Positions 38,948-49,592 of a DNA stretch of 64,000 bases are shown here, piece after piece. Source of the stretch: Candidatus Nanoarchaeia archaeon (GTDB lineage: Archaea > Nanobdellota > Nanobdellia > Woesearchaeales > WJIZ01); contig JANQND010000019.1 in the NCBI GenBank assembly GCA_028279765.1, positions 1-64,000 of the forward strand, read 5' to 3'. The notes beneath the pieces are model-generated. The model worked only from the letters and a program-made list of their open reading frames with translations, had not been told where the DNA came from and searched no databases. How positions within the stretch are numbered: position 1 is the stretch's first letter; each line of letters starts with the position of its first letter. A program made the translations under genes and the position numbers.

Positions 38948-39301
38948 TCAGTAAGGGATAATTTCAGGCTTTTCGATTTCTACTTCAGATTCTTCTTCCT
39001 GGCTTTCTTCGTCTTGCTCTGGCTCTGAGCTTTCTTCCTGCTGGGTGCTGTCAAAGATGTTAAAGACGGTTTGCTCCTGCTTGGGTGGCTCAGGAGTGGA
39101 AGGATTTTCTGCAAACATGTTCGTATAGGGCTGGGATTTTTCTTGTGGCTTTTCAGCGAACATGTCTGTATACGTATTTGATGACTCCTGTTCTGATAGC
39201 ACTTCAGACGTTGCCGGTTCATTTACCATGTGCTGGAGAAGTTGAATTGCTTTTTTGATATCCTCTTTGGAGTCATGCTTGGTATCAATAGCTATTTTCA
39301 T
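38948..39301 (-). CDS. Acidic hypothetical protein with repeated YT(D/N)MFAE motif
   Basis: 117 aa, low complexity acidic C-terminus. Confidence 0.6.
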   Translation of the reverse strand: MKIAIDTKHDSKEDIKKAIQLLQHMVNEPATSEVLSEQESSNTYTDMFAEKPQEKSQPYTNMFAENPSTPEPPKQEQTVFNIFDSTQQEESSEPEQDEESQEEESEVEIEKPEIIPY

Positions 39302-39346
39302 AGATTCACTCTTGGCACAGATGTATAAATAATTTACTGAAGAAAG

Positions 39347-40120
39347 CTAGAACATTCTCTGATAATTAAGCCAAAGATTGTTTTTTGCCTCATCCATGGT
39401 GAGGCCCTTTATTCTTGCAATTTCTTTATAGGATTCGCTTACATAGGCTGGCTGGTTGTGTTTCTCCCTGAATGGGGAGAGGAAGGGTGCGTCTGTTTCT
39501 GCAAAAAGTTGATCTAAGGGGACTAGCTGTATGATTTGCTGAAAGCTTTCTGATCTGACTACATTTGTTGGAATAGAGAAAGAGTATCCTAATTCTGATG
39601 CTTGTTTTACTAATGATTTTTTCCCGCTAAAACAATGCATGATTACTTTTTTCATGTTTTGCTGTTTTAGTATATCGATGACGTCTGCTTCTGCTTTCCT
39701 GGAATGGATAAGAACCGGCTTGTTGATTTTTTTTGCCAGTTGCAATAATTTGATAAAAACTCTCTCTTGCATTTCCTTGTCCTTCCCGTGATGATAGTCC
39801 ATGCCAATTTCTCCAATGGCCAGGATATTGTCTTTGTTTTTTTCTATGAATTGGAGCTCCCTTTGGAAATCTTCTTCACTGAGTTTCCCTGTATTTCCCT
39901 CTTCGTCAAGCATGGCATCAGGGGGATAATATCCCAAAGCAGGTTTGATGATATCGTATTTTTTTGACAATTCGAGTGTTACCCTATTTGATTTTGTATC
40001 TATTCCGTTAGTAAGAATTACTTTTGTTCCTGCTTTCTTTGCGTTTTTTACAACTTCATCTATTTGAGAATAAAGTGTAGGATGATCCAGATGACAGTGG
40101 ATATCAATAAATGCCGGCAT
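39347..40120 (-). CDS. tatD: TatD-family deoxyribonuclease
   Basis: IDIHCHLDHP; IGEIGMDYHHG; IHSRKAEAD; MHCFSG; ETDAPFLSP. Confidence 0.93.
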   Translation of the reverse strand: MPAFIDIHCHLDHPTLYSQIDEVVKNAKKAGTKVILTNGIDTKSNRVTLELSKKYDIIKPALGYYPPDAMLDEEGNTGKLSEEDFQRELQFIEKNKDNILAIGEIGMDYHHGKDKEMQERVFIKLLQLAKKINKPVLIHSRKAEADVIDILKQQNMKKVIMHCFSGKKSLVKQASELGYSFSIPTNVVRSESFQQIIQLVPLDQLFAETDAPFLSPFREKHNQPAYVSESYKEIARIKGLTMDEAKNNLWLNYQRMF

Positions 40121-40152
40121 AAGAAGATGATTATCTGGAGTTATAAAAAGGT

Positions 40153-40593
40153 TTAGGCTGCTTTATTCTTCAGTTTTTTTAATTCCTTTTGTGTGTCTTT
40201 CATTACTTTTTCGTTATTGTACAGCGCCTTGCGAATATAGTATTCAATTGGTTTGATCCTATGCTTGTTTTGGGGGCTTGCTTTCCTAGAGAGCTTTTTA
40301 CATTCATCAAGCTGTGTTATTAGATTTACCTGAAGCTTTTTTGATAGTTCTAAGAGTACATTCTTTTGTTTACGATATAATACTATACTTTTGAAAATTT
40401 CTTGTTCTTTTAGGGTACTTTCACGAAGAGGTTGTAGATGTTCGTGAAGCGGTGAGCCCGCCCCTCCTCCTTGTGGAGAGCTTGCGAATTCATCAAGTGA
40501 AGAAACTAGTCCCTGTTTATCTCTAAATGTTTTTTCCTCATCAGTTAGTGTTTTTGTCAGGTTGAATCTGTTAAGGAATCCTAAAAAACTCAT
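40153..40593 (-). CDS. Hypothetical protein
   Basis: 146-aa Lys-rich helical ORF. Confidence 0.6.
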   Translation of the reverse strand: MSFLGFLNRFNLTKTLTDEEKTFRDKQGLVSSLDEFASSPQGGGAGSPLHEHLQPLRESTLKEQEIFKSIVLYRKQKNVLLELSKKLQVNLITQLDECKKLSRKASPQNKHRIKPIEYYIRKALYNNEKVMKDTQKELKKLKNKAA

Positions 40594-40666
40594 GACATAC
40601 TACTAATCTCTTCCTTCTTAAACATTTCGTTAATTTAATAAATAATACAGCATCCAATATTGCCTT

Positions 40667-41434
40667 ATGAAACGTGATGCTAACCAACTCAAAGCCCTGA
40701 AGGGAAAAGAAAAAATTTCAATGATAACCTGTTATGATTATAGTTTTGCAAAAGCAGTGGATGGTGCTGCAGATATTCTTTTGGTGGGGGATTCTCTTGG
40801 AAATGTAGTATTAGGGTACGAGAGAACGAATCATGTGATGGTTGCTGATATTGTTCGGCATGTGGAGGCAGTTGCCCGCGGCTCAAGAGAGAGCTTTATT
40901 GTTGCTGATTTGCCTTTCGGGTCTTATGAGAACGAAACTGAGGCGATAGAAACTGCCCGGATCATGATAGAGGCTGGTGCCCACGCAGTAAAGCCCGAGG
41001 GCAAGCCTGAGATTGTGAAAGCGATTGTCGCCAAAGGGATTCCGGTCATGGGACATCTTGGTCTTCTTCCACAAACTGCCCAAAAGCTAGGTGTTGTTGG
41101 CCGGCAAGAAGAGGAAGCAAAAAAAATTATTGAAGATGCTCAAAAGATCGAGGAGGCTGGTGCATTCAGCTTAGTGCTGGAGACTATTCCTAAAGAGCTT
41201 GCAAAAAAAGTTAGTGAGGGCATTTCCGTCCCAACTATTGGCATTGGGGCTGGCAGCGATTGTGATGGCCAGGTGTTAGTGCTGTATGATATGCTTGGAC
41301 TGTTTTCAGATTTTTCTCCGAAGTTTGTCCGAAAATATATGAATCTAAAGGATGAAGTAAGAGGCGCTATTGAGCAGTATTCACAGGATGTAAAGAAAGG
41401 GGATTTTCCTTCGGAGAAGGAGAGCTTTAGCTAG
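40667..41434 (+). CDS. panB: 3-methyl-2-oxobutanoate hydroxymethyltransferase
   Basis: MITCYDYSFAKAVDGAADILLVGDSLGNVVLGY; GIPVMGHLGLLPQ. Confidence 0.95.
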   Translation: MKRDANQLKALKGKEKISMITCYDYSFAKAVDGAADILLVGDSLGNVVLGYERTNHVMVADIVRHVEAVARGSRESFIVADLPFGSYENETEAIETARIMIEAGAHAVKPEGKPEIVKAIVAKGIPVMGHLGLLPQTAQKLGVVGRQEEEAKKIIEDAQKIEEAGAFSLVLETIPKELAKKVSEGISVPTIGIGAGSDCDGQVLVLYDMLGLFSDFSPKFVRKYMNLKDEVRGAIEQYSQDVKKGDFPSEKESFS

Positions 41435-41572
41435 GAGAAGAGTACAAAGGAGGACATGAAGTCCTCCAAGACAGAAAAATGATGCGAACAGTAAGAGGTC
41501 TTTCGAAGACCTCGGAGAAGAGTACAAAGGAGGACATGAAGTCCTCCAAGACAGAAAAATGATGCGAACAGT
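41434..41572 (+). repeat. Tandem 59-bp direct repeat (80-bp period) in panB-panD intergenic leader
   Basis: ggagaagagtacaaaggaggacatgaagtcctccaagacagaaaaatgatgcgaacagt at 41434-41492 and 41514-41572. Confidence 0.9.
41479..41562 (+). CDS. Putative 27-aa leader peptide coupled to panD
   Basis: [27 protein letters not shown]; its TGA overlaps the panD ATG (ATGA). Confidence 0.4.
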   Translation: MMRTVRGLSKTSEKSTKEDMKSSKTEK

Positions 41573-41948
41573 TATGAAGTCAAAGATTCATGATGCCACG
41601 GTTACCCAGGCAAAGCTAGATTATGAGGGAAGCATCACTATTGATGAGGAACTCATCAAAAGGGCAAATATTGTAGAGGGCGAGCGCGTACAAGTGGTCA
41701 ACCTCACTAACGGGGAGCGTCTTGAAACGTATGTTATTGTTGGTGATGCCGGATCAGGCATCATTGGAATGAACGGGCCTGCTGCATTAAAATGCAGCAA
41801 GGGAGATAAGATTCATATTATCTCTTATGCTTTAGTTACTGAAGAAGAAAGAGCAAAGCTGAGAGAGAGTATCATTATTCTTGATGAGCAGAACAAGGTA
41901 AAAAAAGAGATCAGTGAGAGTGAGGAGAACAAAGAGTATTCTTCCTAA
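41559..41948 (+). CDS. panD: Pyruvoyl-type aspartate 1-decarboxylase
   Basis: [29 protein letters not shown] (Gly-Ser self-cleavage site); [13 protein letters not shown]. Confidence 0.92.
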   Translation: MMRTVMKSKIHDATVTQAKLDYEGSITIDEELIKRANIVEGERVQVVNLTNGERLETYVIVGDAGSGIIGMNGPAALKCSKGDKIHIISYALVTEEERAKLRESIIILDEQNKVKKEISESEENKEYSS

Positions 41949-41984
41949 GAAAGATTAAAATAGGCATGAGGCATTCCATCTTGT

Positions 41985-44012
41985 ATGCAAACAATAGTGG
42001 TCTGTGTGAGTTCTGGGATTGCGGCATTCAAGGTTTTGGAGCTTGTCCGGAATTTGAGAAAAAAGAAGTTCGGGGTTATTGTTCTTATGAGCAAGAATGC
42101 CCAGAAGATGATCCCTGCCAAAGAGTTTGAGAGGGCGTCAGGAAATACGGTTGCAATTGAGTTGTTTGATAAGAACTTTAATTATAAGAAGGTGCTCAAG
42201 AAAAGATCGGTAGACCATATCAGTCTTGCTGATAAGGCCGATGTGATTGTCGTTGCTCCTGCTACTGCTAATACCATTGCAAAGATTGCAGGTGGTGTTG
42301 CTGACGATCTTCTTACTACTACTCTTCTTGCATCAAAAGCACCAGTATTGATTTGTCCTTCCATGAACTGCCATATGTGGGAGAATGAGAAAACGCAACT
42401 GAATATCAAATCTCTGAAAAGAAAGGGTACTTTTTTTGTTGATCCGGAAAAAGGAGATCTTGCCTGCGGTTATGAAGGAGTAGGAAGGCTTGCGCATATT
42501 GATTTCATTGAAAAAGAAGTACTTACTCTTGCTGCAAAGGGAGAGGAGCTGAAGGGTAAGCGTGTTCTGGTTACTGCTGGAGGGACGGAAGAAAAAATTG
42601 ATGAGGTACGGGTTATTACAAATAAATCCTCCGGTAAGATGGGAATTCGGATTGCTGAAGAGTGCGTAAAAAGGGGGGCTAAGGTCACTCTTGTTCGAGC
42701 AAGAACAGATATTGAGCCCACTGTTGATGTACTTGATATTACTGTTTCATCTGCAAACGATATGCTGCTGCAAATCAAGAAGAGAATAAAGAGCCAAGAT
42801 ATCATGGTTCATGCTGCTGCAGTCAGTGATTATGCAGTAAAAAACAGGCAGCAAGGAAAGATTTCTTCTTCTAAAGAACTGAGCCTTGAATTATCGCCTA
42901 ACACGAAAATATTAGAAAAGATAAAGGAACTTAATAAGAATATTTTCTTAGTAGGGTTCAAAGCCGAACACCTGCTCAGAGAGAGTGAACTTAGGAAGCG
43001 AGCAGTTAAGGCTATGAAAAAAGCGAAGGCTGATATGATGGTTGCTAATGACATTGGTAAGCATTGTTTTGGGTCTGACTCCAGTGAAGTACTTATTCTG
43101 CATAAGAATGGGGAGGATAAAAAGATCAGAAAATCAGATAAGCGAATTCTTGCGCAGGGCATTGTTGATGAAGTCGTAACAAGAAACACTAAAAAAAAGT
43201 CTTCTGCTTTTGCTCCTGCAAATGTATCGTGTTTTTTTAGCATCTATGGGAATAGAACTTTTTCCTCTAAAGGATCACTGGGTGCGGGCTTTACTCTTGA
43301 CAGAGGGGTTACCGTTACCGTGCAAAAGGCTTCAAAAAATGAGATTCTTGTTAGAGGTAAAAAAAGTGCTTTTCCTACTGTCCTTAGTGTTGTGAAAAAG
43401 CTAGGCTGCGATCCGGTTACTGTTGAAATCCGCAATGGTTTTCCTTTTGGGTGCGGTTTTGGGATGAGCGGGGCAAGCGCACTTGCTGCGGCTTACGCTA
43501 TTAATGATTTATTTGATCTTAGGAAAACCAAGAAAGAGCTTGCCCTTATTGCTCATGAAAGCGAAGTAGAGAACGGAACCGGTTTGGGCGATGTTGGAGG
43601 GCAGTTTAATGGCGGAATTATGCTTAAAACAAGAAAAGGAAAGCCGCTTGACGTTCAGACATTCCCTGTGCAGCAAGAAGAACTCTATTACAAAGTGTTT
43701 GGAGAGATTGAGACGAAAACAGTGATCACCGACAAAGAGAAGATGAATCAGATCAATAGGGCAGGAACGAAAGCTTTGAGATCAGCACTGAAGTCAAAGG
43801 GAAGCCTTGAATCCCTGATGAAAATAGCTCATGCTTTTGCTGTTGAGAGTAAATTGCTGAGGAGCAAGAAAATACTTGGCGTTGTTTCCTCTGTTGAGAA
43901 GAAAGGAGGCTTTGCATCCATGATCATGCTTGGTGAGGCTGTGATGAGCACTATTCCTTTTCGGGGGTCTAAGAGAGCGACTATATCATCGAGAGGTGCA
44001 CATGTACTATGA
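41985..44012 (+). CDS. Fusion: phosphopantothenoylcysteine decarboxylase/ligase (CoaBC) and archaeal pantoate kinase (GHMP)
   Basis: N-terminal Dfp (APATANTIAKIAGGVADDLLTT; CPSMNCHMW; VTAGGTEEKIDEVRVITNKSSGKMG); C-terminal GHMP GFPFGCGFGMSGASALAAAYAIN. Confidence 0.9.
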   Translation: MQTIVVCVSSGIAAFKVLELVRNLRKKKFGVIVLMSKNAQKMIPAKEFERASGNTVAIELFDKNFNYKKVLKKRSVDHISLADKADVIVVAPATANTIAKIAGGVADDLLTTTLLASKAPVLICPSMNCHMWENEKTQLNIKSLKRKGTFFVDPEKGDLACGYEGVGRLAHIDFIEKEVLTLAAKGEELKGKRVLVTAGGTEEKIDEVRVITNKSSGKMGIRIAEECVKRGAKVTLVRARTDIEPTVDVLDITVSSANDMLLQIKKRIKSQDIMVHAAAVSDYAVKNRQQGKISSSKELSLELSPNTKILEKIKELNKNIFLVGFKAEHLLRESELRKRAVKAMKKAKADMMVANDIGKHCFGSDSSEVLILHKNGEDKKIRKSDKRILAQGIVDEVVTRNTKKKSSAFAPANVSCFFSIYGNRTFSSKGSLGAGFTLDRGVTVTVQKASKNEILVRGKKSAFPTVLSVVKKLGCDPVTVEIRNGFPFGCGFGMSGASALAAAYAINDLFDLRKTKKELALIAHESEVENGTGLGDVGGQFNGGIMLKTRKGKPLDVQTFPVQQEELYYKVFGEIETKTVITDKEKMNQINRAGTKALRSALKSKGSLESLMKIAHAFAVESKLLRSKKILGVVSSVEKKGGFASMIMLGEAVMSTIPFRGSKRATISSRGAHVL

Positions 44013-44761
44013 GCAAAGATGTTCCTGAATCACACCCGCGCTATCTCTCTCTTATGACAAGGGAGAGGATAGCCTGCGGAGTAGAGAAAGGTATCACTTC
44101 TGAGCACGGACTTATCGCACAGGGAAGGGGAGAGGCCTTTGATTATCTTATCGGGGAGAAGACCCATTTGTTTGCACAAAAGAGTATTGATGCAGCGCTT
44201 GCCCTGCTATTGCTGGCAGAGCATCCCGTAATTTCGGTAAATGGCAATGTTGCTGCGCTTTCTCCGAAGGAGATTGTAGCGCTTTCAAGAGCTATTTCTG
44301 CAAAAATTGAGGTGAACATTTTTCATACATCTAAAGAGAGGGAACAGAAGATTCAGCAAGAGCTGCTCGATAGTGGAGCAGAGGAGGTTCTTCTCCCCAG
44401 TGAGAGTGCCACTATTTCAGATATTGACCATAATCGTCGATTCGTCAATGAAGAAGGCATCCTCAAAGCAGATGTGGTTTTTGTTCCGCTGGAAGATGGG
44501 GATCGGTGCGAGGCACTTGTTGCAGGCGGAAAGAAAGTTGTTACTGTTGATCTCAACCCGCTATCAAGAACAGCGCAGACTGCAACGATTACTATTGTTG
44601 ATAATATTGTCCGGGTGATTCCTTTCATGATTGAAAGAGTTGAGAAGTTAAGGTCGATGCAAGGATCTTCTCTTCGCAAGATCGTTTCAGATTATGATAA
44701 TTCTTCACTTCTTAAAGAAGCACTTGCACAGATGCAGAAGACGCTTTCAGAAGAAAACTGA
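44009..44761 (+). CDS. 4-phosphopantoate--beta-alanine ligase (archaeal PPS)
   Basis: VPESHPRYLSLMTRERIACGVEKGITSEHGLIAQGRGEAFDYLIGE; overlaps upstream ORF. Confidence 0.9.
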   Translation: MSKDVPESHPRYLSLMTRERIACGVEKGITSEHGLIAQGRGEAFDYLIGEKTHLFAQKSIDAALALLLLAEHPVISVNGNVAALSPKEIVALSRAISAKIEVNIFHTSKEREQKIQQELLDSGAEEVLLPSESATISDIDHNRRFVNEEGILKADVVFVPLEDGDRCEALVAGGKKVVTVDLNPLSRTAQTATITIVDNIVRVIPFMIERVEKLRSMQGSSLRKIVSDYDNSSLLKEALAQMQKTLSEEN

Positions 44762-45039
44762 AAGAGACTTGTTTCCCTTGTAGGTATTGCACTCTTCATA
44801 GAAGAGGGATTTATTATTACAGTTTCTTTTTGTTTTTTTGCATTTTCCGTCCTTAAAGAAAGGGCAATGCTCATTTCTTTTGGAGGTTGCAAGGGAATCT
44901 ACCATGGGTGCTATCAGCTCTTTTCTTCTGTAAGAATGGAGGAATATGAAAAATTTTGATTTAAATAGCTTTTGATTGCTTCTATTTTGAGCATTAGTAA
45001 TAGAATACCTTTATTAAGAATTTCAGGATAATACCTGAT

Positions 45040-45714
45040 ATGAAATACAAACTCGTTTGCTTTGATGTCGATGGAACTCTTGTTGATAATATCGTTTCTG
45101 CCTGGAAATTGTTTCATGATGCTTTTGGTGTTAATCCTGATCTGAGGGAGAAAGCGATGCAGAGTTTCTACAACAAGGAAATTTCATATGAGCAGTGGGC
45201 GCAGCATGATATTGAGCTATGGCAAAAGGAAGGTATACAGAGAAAGGATTTTGTTGCCGCTCTTGAGTCCTCTAACGTGAAATTGATGAGCGGGACAGAA
45301 GAGACACTTTCGGTACTTGATAAGAGAGGAATAAAGCTTGCAATCATTTCGGGATCCCTGTGCCTTATTTTGGATTATGTCTTTGCTGATTATCGATCCG
45401 TATTTTCTGATGTGTTTATTTCCACCCTTCATTTTGATGAGAAGGGATACATAAGCAGTGTAGATGCTACAGAATATGACATGAAGGGAAAAGCGATAGC
45501 TCTGCAGCAAATTGCGAAGAAGGAAGGAGTCGGGCTCTCTGAGTGTGTTTTTGTTGGTGACCATCATAATGATGTTGATGCGGCAAAAGAGGCAGGGCTT
45601 TCTATAGCCTTCAATGCTACCGATGAGCAGCTCAGGAAAATTGCCGATATTGTCATTGACAAGAAAGATCTGAGAGAGATTTTGCCTTACATCCTGCCTG
45701 AATATTCTTCCTGA
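45040..45714 (+). CDS. HAD-superfamily phosphatase
   Basis: VCFDVDGTLVDN; IISGS; VGDHHNDVDAAKEAG. Confidence 0.9.
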   Translation: MKYKLVCFDVDGTLVDNIVSAWKLFHDAFGVNPDLREKAMQSFYNKEISYEQWAQHDIELWQKEGIQRKDFVAALESSNVKLMSGTEETLSVLDKRGIKLAIISGSLCLILDYVFADYRSVFSDVFISTLHFDEKGYISSVDATEYDMKGKAIALQQIAKKEGVGLSECVFVGDHHNDVDAAKEAGLSIAFNATDEQLRKIADIVIDKKDLREILPYILPEYSS

Positions 45715-45790
45715 GATATGAATTGAAGCCATCAAAAGATTTATAAAACACGATATAATTCTGGGAGTAATCTGTTATGGAGGGATAATA

Positions 45791-46216
45791 ATGGCTATTG
45801 TCGGATTTAATTTCACAAAGATTAGTGCTGAGCGCAAGGATAACAATGCTGAGAAAGTAAATATAAGTAATAATGTTGCCCTCAGAGATGTTAAGGAGGC
45901 CAGTATTCACTTGGGCTCCGATAAGCAAAAGGTTTTACGCTTTGTTTTCGAATTCACTTCTGCTTATAAGCCTGAAGTTGGCACAATCAATTTTCAGGGT
46001 AACATAATGTATATGGAAGATGTTGAAAAAGTTAAAAAGATTCTTGATGGGTGGAAGAAAGATAAAAAGGTTGAAAATGATGTCATGACCTTGATTCTGA
46101 ACTCTGTTCTTGGAAAATGCAATGTCCAGGCAATGATTTTAAGTCAGGAAATCAACCTTCCAAGCCCTATTCCTTTGCCAAAGGTTCAGGTTGATAATGA
46201 AGAGAGCAAAAAGTAA
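45791..46216 (+). CDS. Conserved archaeal hypothetical protein
   Basis: 141 aa; TATA-like TTTATAAAAC upstream; C-terminal INLPSPIPLPKV. Confidence 0.7.
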   Translation: MAIVGFNFTKISAERKDNNAEKVNISNNVALRDVKEASIHLGSDKQKVLRFVFEFTSAYKPEVGTINFQGNIMYMEDVEKVKKILDGWKKDKKVENDVMTLILNSVLGKCNVQAMILSQEINLPSPIPLPKVQVDNEESKK

Positions 46217-46286
46217 TGCTTTCTTTTTTTTCGTTTTCCTTCTGATTCTTATCCGCTTCCCTCTCCTTTGATAGTAATCAATAACA

Positions 46287-46294
46287 TTTATAAA
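46287..46294 (+). promoter_or_regulatory. TATA box upstream of cdc48
   Basis: TTTATAAA ~40 nt before ATG. Confidence 0.5.
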
Positions 46295-46331
46295 AAAGCT
46301 CAATCTACAAAGAACTACTTTGGGGTAAAAA

Positions 46332-48839
46332 ATGGCAAAAGAAATCAAACTAAAGGTTGCGGAAGCTATCCAGGACGATGTAAATAAAGGTATCGTGAGA
46401 ATAGATTCCAGTTTTATGCAGCAGGCAGGCATTCGAGCTGGAGATATTGTTGAAATAATCGGATCACGGAATACTGTTGCCATCGCTGATCGTGTCTACC
46501 CTGGTGACATTGGACTCAATATTATTCGCATGGATGGTATCATCCGAAAGAATGCCAAGGCAGGGATCGGAGAAATCATTAAAGTTCGCAAAGCCGAAGT
46601 TAAGGAAGCAAAAAAAGTGATTATCGTTCCTGCAAAGAAAGGAGTAAGTATCCGGGCTTCCAGTGATATTTTCAAGCAGGGACTTCTTGGCAGAGCTGCT
46701 GTAAAGGGAGATATTGTTGCTCTTGGCGGAACCAGGCGCAGAAGGTCCAGTGTGATGGATAATCCTTTCTTTGATGATGTGTTCAATATCCTTGATGAGA
46801 GCATGCTTGGGTTCGGTTTTGGAGACCTTAAGTTCCTGGTTGCTGACACCAGCCCAAAAGGCAATATTATCATAACAGATGAGACAGAGGTTGTATTCAA
46901 CCCTGAGGCGGTTGATATTGAGGAATTTGACGGGATTGCTGAGATTTCCTATGAAGATATTGGCGGCCTTAATGATGAGATCAAAAAGATACGGGAAATG
47001 GTTGAGCTTCCGTTAAAGCACCCCGAGATATTTGAGAGACTGGGCATTGACCCTCCTAAAGGTGTTCTTCTTCATGGACCCCCCGGAACCGGAAAAACTC
47101 TCCTTGCTAAGGCGGTTGCCAGCGAGACAAATTCGCATTTTATTGTTATTAATGGCCCGGAAATTATGAGTAAATACTATGGGCAGAGTGAAGAGAACCT
47201 CAGAAAGAAATTTGAAGAAGCAGAGAAAAATTCCCCGTCTATTGTTTTTATTGACGAGATAGATGCTATCGCTTCAAAAAGAGAGGAGACGAAGGGCGAG
47301 GTTGAGCGAAGAGTTGTCGCGCAGCTTCTTTCCCTGATGGATGGACTGAAATCCCGCGGAAAGGTTGTGGTCATTGCTGCAACCAATGTTCCTAATATTC
47401 TTGATCCTGCACTGCGAAGGCCTGGGCGGTTTGACAGAGAAATTGAGATTGGTGTTCCGCAAAATGAAGGAAGGCTCAAGATTCTTAAAATTCATACCAG
47501 AAATATGCCCCTGTATACGAAATCAGAGGCAATCAAAGACCTGAAGAATATTGAAGGCAGCTACCGAGAAGCTTTGTTCTTATTGGTAGGGTCCTTCAAT
47601 AATGGAACTACCAGGGTAACGCGAAAATCCCTAGAATCAAAAATACAGAAATTCCTCAAAGATCATCCGGAGAAGAATGAATTGTTTAATGCGATTGACT
47701 CAGAGAAGCTGCTCTCGTATGTGCAAGAAGTTCTTCAAAATCCATCGATCGTTAATCTTGAAGAAATCTCAAATATCACCTACGGGTTTGTCGGAGCTGA
47801 TCTCTCATCACTGGCAAAAGAGTCTGCCATGATTGTTTTGCGTAGGGTGCTTCCGGATTTGAAACTCGAGGAAGAGGAGGCCATACCAAAACAGATGCTG
47901 GACCAGTTGCGTATTACGATGAAGGATTTGTTTGATGCATTAAAATCTGTTCGACCATCTGCACTCCGTGAAGTCCTTATTGAAATTCCTAATGTAAAAT
48001 GGGAAAACATCGGAGGGTTAGAATCCATAAAGCAGGAGCTGCGAGAGGCAGTGGAATGGCCACTTCAGCACCCTGAGTCGTTCAAGATGATGGGCGTGAA
48101 GCCTCCGAAAGGTGTGCTCTTATATGGTGCTCCGGGAACAGGAAAAACCCTGCTTGCCAAAGCAGTTGCTGCCGAGGCGAAGAGCAATTTTATTCTTGTG
48201 AAAGGGCCTGAGCTTCTCTCAAAGTGGGTCGGCGAGAGTGAGAAGGCTGTGCGCGAGATTTTCAAAAAAGCCCGCCAGACAAGCCCCACTATTATCTTCT
48301 TTGATGAAATTGATAGCCTTGCTCCAAGAAGAGGAGGAGGAGAAGGGGATAATAATGTTACGGAGAGAGTTGTGAATCAACTCCTTACAGAAATTGACGG
48401 CCTGGAAGAGATGCATGATGTTGTTATCATTGCTGCTACGAACCGGCCCGATATCGTAGATCCTGCACTGCTTCGGCCAGGACGCTTTGATCGAATTGTT
48501 CTTGCCCCTGCTCCGGATGAGAAAGGAAGAGAAGAAATCCTTAAAGTTCACACAAAGAATATGCCTATCAAGAATGTTGATCTCAAAGAGCTTGCAGCAA
48601 AAATGGAAGGATATGTCGGAGCTGACATTGAAAGCGTGTGCAGAGAGGCTGCTATCTTAGCGCTGCGAGAGGATGTTAAAGCAAAAGAGATAACAATGGA
48701 ATTCTTTGAGCAGGCAATTGAAAAAGTTCCTCCTTCAGTAACCCCTGAGATTGAGAAGACGTATGCTGAGATCAAGAGTTTGTTTAGTTCGGCACGGGCA
48801 AATCAGATGAAACAGGAGAAGCCTGCTTATTTTGGCTAG
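46332..48839 (+). CDS. CDC48/VCP-family AAA ATPase
   Basis: N-domain plus two AAA modules ([34 protein letters not shown]), DEIDAIA and DEIDSLAP. Confidence 0.96.
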   Translation: MAKEIKLKVAEAIQDDVNKGIVRIDSSFMQQAGIRAGDIVEIIGSRNTVAIADRVYPGDIGLNIIRMDGIIRKNAKAGIGEIIKVRKAEVKEAKKVIIVPAKKGVSIRASSDIFKQGLLGRAAVKGDIVALGGTRRRRSSVMDNPFFDDVFNILDESMLGFGFGDLKFLVADTSPKGNIIITDETEVVFNPEAVDIEEFDGIAEISYEDIGGLNDEIKKIREMVELPLKHPEIFERLGIDPPKGVLLHGPPGTGKTLLAKAVASETNSHFIVINGPEIMSKYYGQSEENLRKKFEEAEKNSPSIVFIDEIDAIASKREETKGEVERRVVAQLLSLMDGLKSRGKVVVIAATNVPNILDPALRRPGRFDREIEIGVPQNEGRLKILKIHTRNMPLYTKSEAIKDLKNIEGSYREALFLLVGSFNNGTTRVTRKSLESKIQKFLKDHPEKNELFNAIDSEKLLSYVQEVLQNPSIVNLEEISNITYGFVGADLSSLAKESAMIVLRRVLPDLKLEEEEAIPKQMLDQLRITMKDLFDALKSVRPSALREVLIEIPNVKWENIGGLESIKQELREAVEWPLQHPESFKMMGVKPPKGVLLYGAPGTGKTLLAKAVAAEAKSNFILVKGPELLSKWVGESEKAVREIFKKARQTSPTIIFFDEIDSLAPRRGGGEGDNNVTERVVNQLLTEIDGLEEMHDVVIIAATNRPDIVDPALLRPGRFDRIVLAPAPDEKGREEILKVHTKNMPIKNVDLKELAAKMEGYVGADIESVCREAAILALREDVKAKEITMEFFEQAIEKVPPSVTPEIEKTYAEIKSLFSSARANQMKQEKPAYFG

Positions 48840-48875
48840 AATTCTTTTTTGCTTTTTTTTCTTATTGTTCCTTCT

Positions 48876-49592
48876 TTATGTGCAACAGCACTTCCAGTCT
48901 GCATCGTGACCAATAGTATTTGTGAGGCAGGGATGACTACTGGATCCTGTATCCTCATCACATACCTTTCCTCCTCCCCAAAGTTCCATACAGGCGGTGA
49001 TGCCCAGAGTGGAAGTACAGGTGTTTGAGGCTTCTAAACCGCGCTCCTGGCAGAGTGAAATACAGTTCTTTCCCTGCAGAGAAACGCATTCGGTCCAGCC
49101 TACCTGAGGCTCCTCGCATTTTCCGGTTTGGTCATTGCAGGATTGTGTGCCCTGGCAGTTAAAATTACAAAGAGCGCAGTTCTGAGTCGCCTCTCCATCC
49201 TCACAATAGTACTGATTGTGGCATGTTCCGTTTTGAACTGCTGCCTCATTTATAGTGCAGGTTCCTCCTTGCGGGAACTGTAAATAGCCTACATCTTTTA
49301 TTTTGTTGAGAATATTAATGATAGGTGCGTTGGAGTTGCCGCCATTTGAGTAGCAGGACTCTTTTGCAAAGTAGAATTCTACGAGATCAATGATTTCATC
49401 TGTTGAGACCTTGCTTTTTTCTGGATCTTTCAGGAAGTTAAACAGGGCTGATCCGATCATAGAGCTGATTTCGTTGTTTTCATCAGCCTGGCTTGGGCAA
49501 TTAAGAAATACATCTTGGGCAGTAACCGGAACAATAAAGAAAAGACTCATCCCTATGATCAGAGCGAAGGTTTTTTTCATGGTATACAGCAT
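48876..49592 (-). CDS. Secreted Cys-rich protein
   Basis: Signal peptide MKKTFALIIGMSLFFIVPVTAQ; many Cys pairs. Confidence 0.7.
   Translation of the reverse strand: MLYTMKKTFALIIGMSLFFIVPVTAQDVFLNCPSQADENNEISSMIGSALFNFLKDPEKSKVSTDEIIDLVEFYFAKESCYSNGGNSNAPIINILNKIKDVGYLQFPQGGTCTINEAAVQNGTCHNQYYCEDGEATQNCALCNFNCQGTQSCNDQTGKCEEPQVGWTECVSLQGKNCISLCQERGLEASNTCTSTLGITACMELWGGGKVCDEDTGSSSHPCLTNTIGHDADWKCCCT

Noticed and set aside
41434-41572. Direct repeats considered as a CRISPR remnant
   Set aside because: Only two units, 59-bp repeat with 21-bp spacer and overlap with the panD start; better explained as a leader duplication
44692-45039. ORFs and partial inverted repeats in the gap after the PPS gene
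   Set aside because: Short antisense ORF without features; inverted repeat too imperfect to call beyond a possible terminator
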